This document shows positions 44,547 to 47,211 of a DNA stretch of 47,211 nt, one piece after another. Both the position numbers and the translations under genes were made by a program. Numbering within the stretch: the stretch's first letter is position 1; every line of letters starts with the position of its first letter. Source of the stretch: Sphingomonadales bacterium (lineage in GTDB: Bacteria > Pseudomonadota > Alphaproteobacteria > Sphingomonadales > Sphingomonadaceae); contig JAFKLT010000071.1 in assembly GCA_017309275.1 (NCBI GenBank), positions 1-47,211 of the forward strand, given 5' to 3'. The notes beneath the pieces were generated by a model that saw only the letters and a list, made by a program, of their open reading frames with translations, did not search any database and was not told where the DNA came from.

Positions 44547-45440
44547 ATGGGGAAATATTTCGAGCATGCGTCGATCGGCGCGGTGTTGGTTGGCCTGCTG
44601 TCGCCGGGGCCCGTCGCGGCCAGGGATGCGGGAGCGCAATTGCTCCAGCCCTCGTCGAAATGGAGCGTCCATTACGCCGACGACTTCTGTCGTCTGTCGC
44701 GGACGTTCGGCGAGGGGCGCGACCGGATTTCGCTGGTTATCGACCGGTTTCAGCCCAGCGACAATTTTCGCCTGATCCTGGCCGGGCAGCCGATGGGCGG
44801 CCGGCATATAAAAACGACCGCGACCATCCGCTTCGGGACGACGCTTCCCGAACAGAGGCTTGCGTTCTTGCCCGGCGATCTGGGCAAGGGCGGACCAGCG
44901 TGGGTATTCTCGAACGCGATCCGCATCCGCCCCTATGCCGATCCCAAGGATGCGGATGCGATCCCGATCAATGACTGGATCACCGCCGAGGAACGCGCGT
45001 CGGTCACCACCATCCAGATAAGCGAGCCGTTCAGCCGCGCGCGGACGCTTAACACCGGGCCGATGACCGACGCCTTCGCCGCGCTCCACCGCTGTACCGA
45101 AGAGCTGTTGGGCCATTGGGGGATCGATGTGGCGCGCCACGCGACGCTGACGCGCTGGGCGACGCCTGCCGAATCGCCGGCGAAATGGGTGCGATCAAGC
45201 GACTATCCGCAGGGAATGCTCGCAAAACAACAACCGGCCATGGTCCAGTTCCGGCTGATCGTCGGTGCCGACGGCGCGCCGACCGCCTGTCATGTCCAGC
45301 AATCGACGAACCCGGCCGGTTTCAACGAGGCGGTGTGCAAGGCGCTGATGTCGCGCGCGCGGTTCGAGCCTGCGCTCGATGCCGAGGGCAAGCCCTTTCC
45401 GTCCTTTTTCATCAATTCGGTCCGTTTCGAAATCCCCTGA
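44547..45440 (+). CDS. Exported protein with TonB C-terminal-like domain
   Basis: The 297-residue product has a signal-like N-terminus (GAVLVGLLSPGPVAARD). The last ~95 residues (about 205-297) read as a TonB_C-type domain: YPQGMLAKQQPAMVQFRLIV, GAPTACHVQQSTNPAGFNEA and CKALMSRARFEPALDAEGKP. There is no N-terminal membrane anchor plus proline linker as in real TonB, and no exbBD or receptor nearby, so energy transduction is unlikely. The middle part is unknown. It lies 13 bp before the enoyl-CoA hydratase gene. Confidence 0.82.
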   Translation: MGKYFEHASIGAVLVGLLSPGPVAARDAGAQLLQPSSKWSVHYADDFCRLSRTFGEGRDRISLVIDRFQPSDNFRLILAGQPMGGRHIKTTATIRFGTTLPEQRLAFLPGDLGKGGPAWVFSNAIRIRPYADPKDADAIPINDWITAEERASVTTIQISEPFSRARTLNTGPMTDAFAALHRCTEELLGHWGIDVARHATLTRWATPAESPAKWVRSSDYPQGMLAKQQPAMVQFRLIVGADGAPTACHVQQSTNPAGFNEAVCKALMSRARFEPALDAEGKPFPSFFINSVRFEIP

Positions 45441-45453
45441 AAGGCCAGCGATC

Positions 45454-46236
45454 ATGTCCCTCGTTCTTGTAACCCGCGATGCCGGGGTCGCGACCGTCAC
45501 GCTCAACCGGCCCGAGGCGATGAATGCGCTGTCACGCGCGCTGCGGGCGGAGCTGGCCGCGGCGATGCGGGCGCTGGCGGCCGACGACGAGGTGCGCGCG
45601 ATCATCCTGACCGGTGCGGGCGAGCGCGCCTTTACCGCCGGGCTCGACCTCAAGGAACTGGGCGCCGACACCGGCAGCCTGGGCGCGGCGAATGCCGATG
45701 GCGCCGACGAGAATCCGGTGCGGGCGATCGAACTATGTCCGCAGCCGGTGATCGGCGCGATCAACGGCGTGGCGATCACCGGCGGGTTCGAGGTCGCGCT
45801 GGCGTGCGACATATTGATCGCGTCGACCAACGCGCGCTTCGCCGACACGCATGCGCGCGTCGGCATCTTGCCGGGCTGGGGCCTGTCGCAGAAGCTGTCG
45901 CGGATCATCGGCCTTTCGCGCGCGAAGGAATTGTCGCTGACGGGCAATTTCCTGGGTGCCGAGGCGGCGCGCGACTGGGGCCTCGTGAACCGCGTCGTCG
46001 CGCCCGAAGAGCTGATGCCCGCTGCCCAGGCGCTGGCGCGCGACATCGCGAGCATCGAGCCGGCGATGGCGCGTCCGTACAAGAAGCTGATCGACGATGG
46101 CTATGCGCTGCCCTTTGGCGAGGCGCTGGCGCTCGAACATCGCACGACATCGGCCTTGAACCGCATGGTCGGGGCGGAGGATGTCGAGGCGCGCCGGCTG
46201 GCGGTGATGACGCGCGGCCGCGAACGCGCCGGCTAG
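45454..46236 (+). CDS. Enoyl-CoA hydratase/isomerase family protein
   Basis: A 260-residue crotonase-fold protein from the ATG at 45454 (frame open back to 45379 inside the preceding gene). AFTAGLDLKEL and NGVAITGGFEVALACD form the oxyanion hole and hold one Glu of the active site. Where hydratases have the second Glu, the sequence reads FADTHARVGILPGWG, giving His/Arg instead, so classic hydratase chemistry is not certain. It probably acts on an acyl-CoA. No partner dehydrogenase or thiolase gene lies beside it. Confidence 0.9.
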   Translation: MSLVLVTRDAGVATVTLNRPEAMNALSRALRAELAAAMRALAADDEVRAIILTGAGERAFTAGLDLKELGADTGSLGAANADGADENPVRAIELCPQPVIGAINGVAITGGFEVALACDILIASTNARFADTHARVGILPGWGLSQKLSRIIGLSRAKELSLTGNFLGAEAARDWGLVNRVVAPEELMPAAQALARDIASIEPAMARPYKKLIDDGYALPFGEALALEHRTTSALNRMVGAEDVEARRLAVMTRGRERAG

Positions 46237-46276
46237 GATAACGCGATCCTAAGGTCTGCGCCGTAAAGGGCGCGTC

Positions 46277-46921
46277 ATGGCCCTGATCAGCGACTATCAG
46301 AAGCGGCAGATCCGCGAAACCGAGCTCCGGCGGTTCGACCGCTGGTTCGTCGATACCGTGATGGGGCCCGTCTATCGCGGCCGCGACGGCCGCGCGCGGA
46401 GCGTGCGGGCCGAGGAGGTGGCGGGCTGGCGCGCCGATGTCGAGGCGCATGTCGATGCGATGATTGCGTCGATCCCGGTCCAGATGGCGTGGGGCGTCGG
46501 CGCGCTGCTGATCATCGTCTTCGGCGGGGGCTGGCTGCTCGATGTTCTGGAGATTGCGCGGCGGTTCCATGGGCCGGCGATCGGGCTCGGCATCTTCATC
46601 GTCGAGGTCGGGCTCTTCGGGTTGGAGGTGTGGGACTATGTCGCGGGCTGGCGCAGCCGGCGCGACGGCATCGAAGCCGCGGTTCGTGCGCGGGCGCCGA
46701 TGCCGATCGATCCGGCGCGACTCGGCAGCGGACACAACTGGTTCCAGACCGCGTCGATCGCGGCGGTCGTCCCGATCATCCTGCTCGCGTTCGTCGCGCA
46801 CCTCGACGAGGGGATCATCGACCGCGTCGACTGGCGCTGGCTCTTCGCCCTCGCGCCGCTGGCCTGGGCGTTTCACTTTGCGGGCAAATGGTACGATCGG
46901 CGGATGAAAATGCGGCGCTGA
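46277..46921 (+). CDS. Membrane protein of unknown function
   Basis: The 214-residue protein has a charged N-terminal helix region (about 1-68) followed by two pairs of hydrophobic helices near 70-90, 99-117, 155-174 and 188-204. I recognise no motif. It follows the enoyl-CoA hydratase homologue by 40 bp and precedes the phosphotransferase palindrome. Confidence 0.72.
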   Translation: MALISDYQKRQIRETELRRFDRWFVDTVMGPVYRGRDGRARSVRAEEVAGWRADVEAHVDAMIASIPVQMAWGVGALLIIVFGGGWLLDVLEIARRFHGPAIGLGIFIVEVGLFGLEVWDYVAGWRSRRDGIEAAVRARAPMPIDPARLGSGHNWFQTASIAAVVPIILLAFVAHLDEGIIDRVDWRWLFALAPLAWAFHFAGKWYDRRMKMRR

Positions 46922-46988
46922 GGCGCTTGCCGCCCGACTTCGCTTTTCCGATGACCGCGACAAAGATGCGGTGCAGGCAACTGCGCGC

Positions 46989-47004
46989 TTGCCGTTTACG
47001 TAAA
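46989..47004 (+). promoter_or_regulatory. Operator-like TTGCCGTTTACGTAAA before the phosphotransferase gene
   Basis: It matches the etfB site at 15 of 16 positions. Around it lies a larger dyad (46988-47011) whose core GTTTACGTAAAC is perfect and whose outer CTTGC/GCAAG arms pair again. It ends 19 bp before the ATG at 47024. Confidence 0.65.
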
Positions 47005-47023
47005 CTGCAAGCAGTATCGAGCC

Positions 47024-47211
47024 ATGAGTAGTTTTGCATCTTTGCTGACGACGGCGATGGGGGAGTTTGCCGGTTGTGGCGAGCTGGCGGGTTTGCGTCG
47101 CTTGTCTGGCGGGGCGAACATGGAGAGCTGGTCGTTCGACTGGGGCGGTGTGGGTTATGTTCTGCGGCGTGCGCCGTCGGCGGATTATATGGTGGGGCGG
47201 CCCTATGGTCA
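47024..47211 (+). CDS. Phosphotransferase (APH) family protein, N-terminal part (partial)
   Basis: About 62 codons are visible before the window ends. The start MSSFASLLTTAMGEF, then LSGGANMESWSFDW and VLRRAP, match the beginning of aminoglycoside-phosphotransferase-fold proteins of the ACAD10/11-like group, often found beside acyl-CoA dehydrogenase genes. The glycine-rich SGGANME loop binds ATP in that fold. The upstream palindrome shared with etfBA supports a link to acyl-CoA oxidation. What follows it is outside the window. Confidence 0.75.
   Translation, partial: MSSFASLLTTAMGEFAGCGELAGLRRLSGGANMESWSFDWGGVGYVLRRAPSADYMVGRPYG

Overview
The window reads as an ordinary chromosomal segment of a GC-rich alphaproteobacterium. 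Gene content and order (addA-trxA-argJ; a DUF1192 gene beside a quinone oxidoreductase and the DUF1013 gene trcR; sucC next to etfBA; glnB-glnA) point to the Sphingomonadales, plausibly Sphingopyxis or a close relative. This is inference from gene families, not from a marker-gene search. I see no rRNA, tRNA, CRISPR array, phage or transposase. Coding density is high; the longest gaps are about 240 bp (10211-10449 and 40184-40420), and none reaches 300 bp.

Layout. 1-2100: the end of addA, trxA, and argJ facing trxA across a shared hairpin. 2190-8290: an aldehyde dehydrogenase, an exported M20 peptidase, a cadherin/PQQ-type sugar dehydrogenase lipoprotein, a small lipoprotein, and a two-gene unit of an HTH regulator and a six-helix membrane protein behind two 18-bp direct repeats. 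8320-10450: glnB-glnA. 10450-13575: a PQQ alcohol dehydrogenase fused to cytochrome c, and methionine aminopeptidase. 13745-18730: clpA, a GAF-PAS-GGDEF-EAL protein and a DUF1192 protein. 18850-22500: quinone oxidoreductase, GST-like protein, trcR and an MBL-fold hydrolase. 22500-28710: a DUF481 outer-membrane protein, a leftward cluster (small membrane protein, trmO, an unusual M20 homologue, a VOC protein) and class I fumarase. 28810-31605: a Zur-like regulator, a MerC-domain protein and an acyl-CoA ligase. 31750-40183: two exported unknowns, a fused pabB-pabC, an aspartate-type aminotransferase, a 35-residue membrane peptide coupled to an exported MsrA, a beta-lactamase-like lipoprotein, a small lipoprotein and sucC. 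40421-47211: etfBA, DUF389, a cupin/JmjC-like protein, a TonB-C protein, an enoyl-CoA hydratase homologue, a membrane protein and the start of a phosphotransferase gene.

The most interesting points are regulatory and small-scale. A near-identical 16-bp palindrome (TTGMCGTTNACGTMAA) precedes three separate units: the PQQ alcohol dehydrogenase, etfBA and the terminal phosphotransferase. It suggests one regulon for acyl-CoA or alcohol oxidation. A pair of dyads precedes the MerC gene next to a Zur-like gene. A perfect terminator-like hairpin sits in the short leader of trcR. One M20 homologue lacks several canonical metal ligands, while a second M20 gene in the window keeps them all. A 154-bp element with 43-bp imperfect inverted ends lies between sucC and etfB. 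I found no clearly new multi-gene defence or metabolic system.
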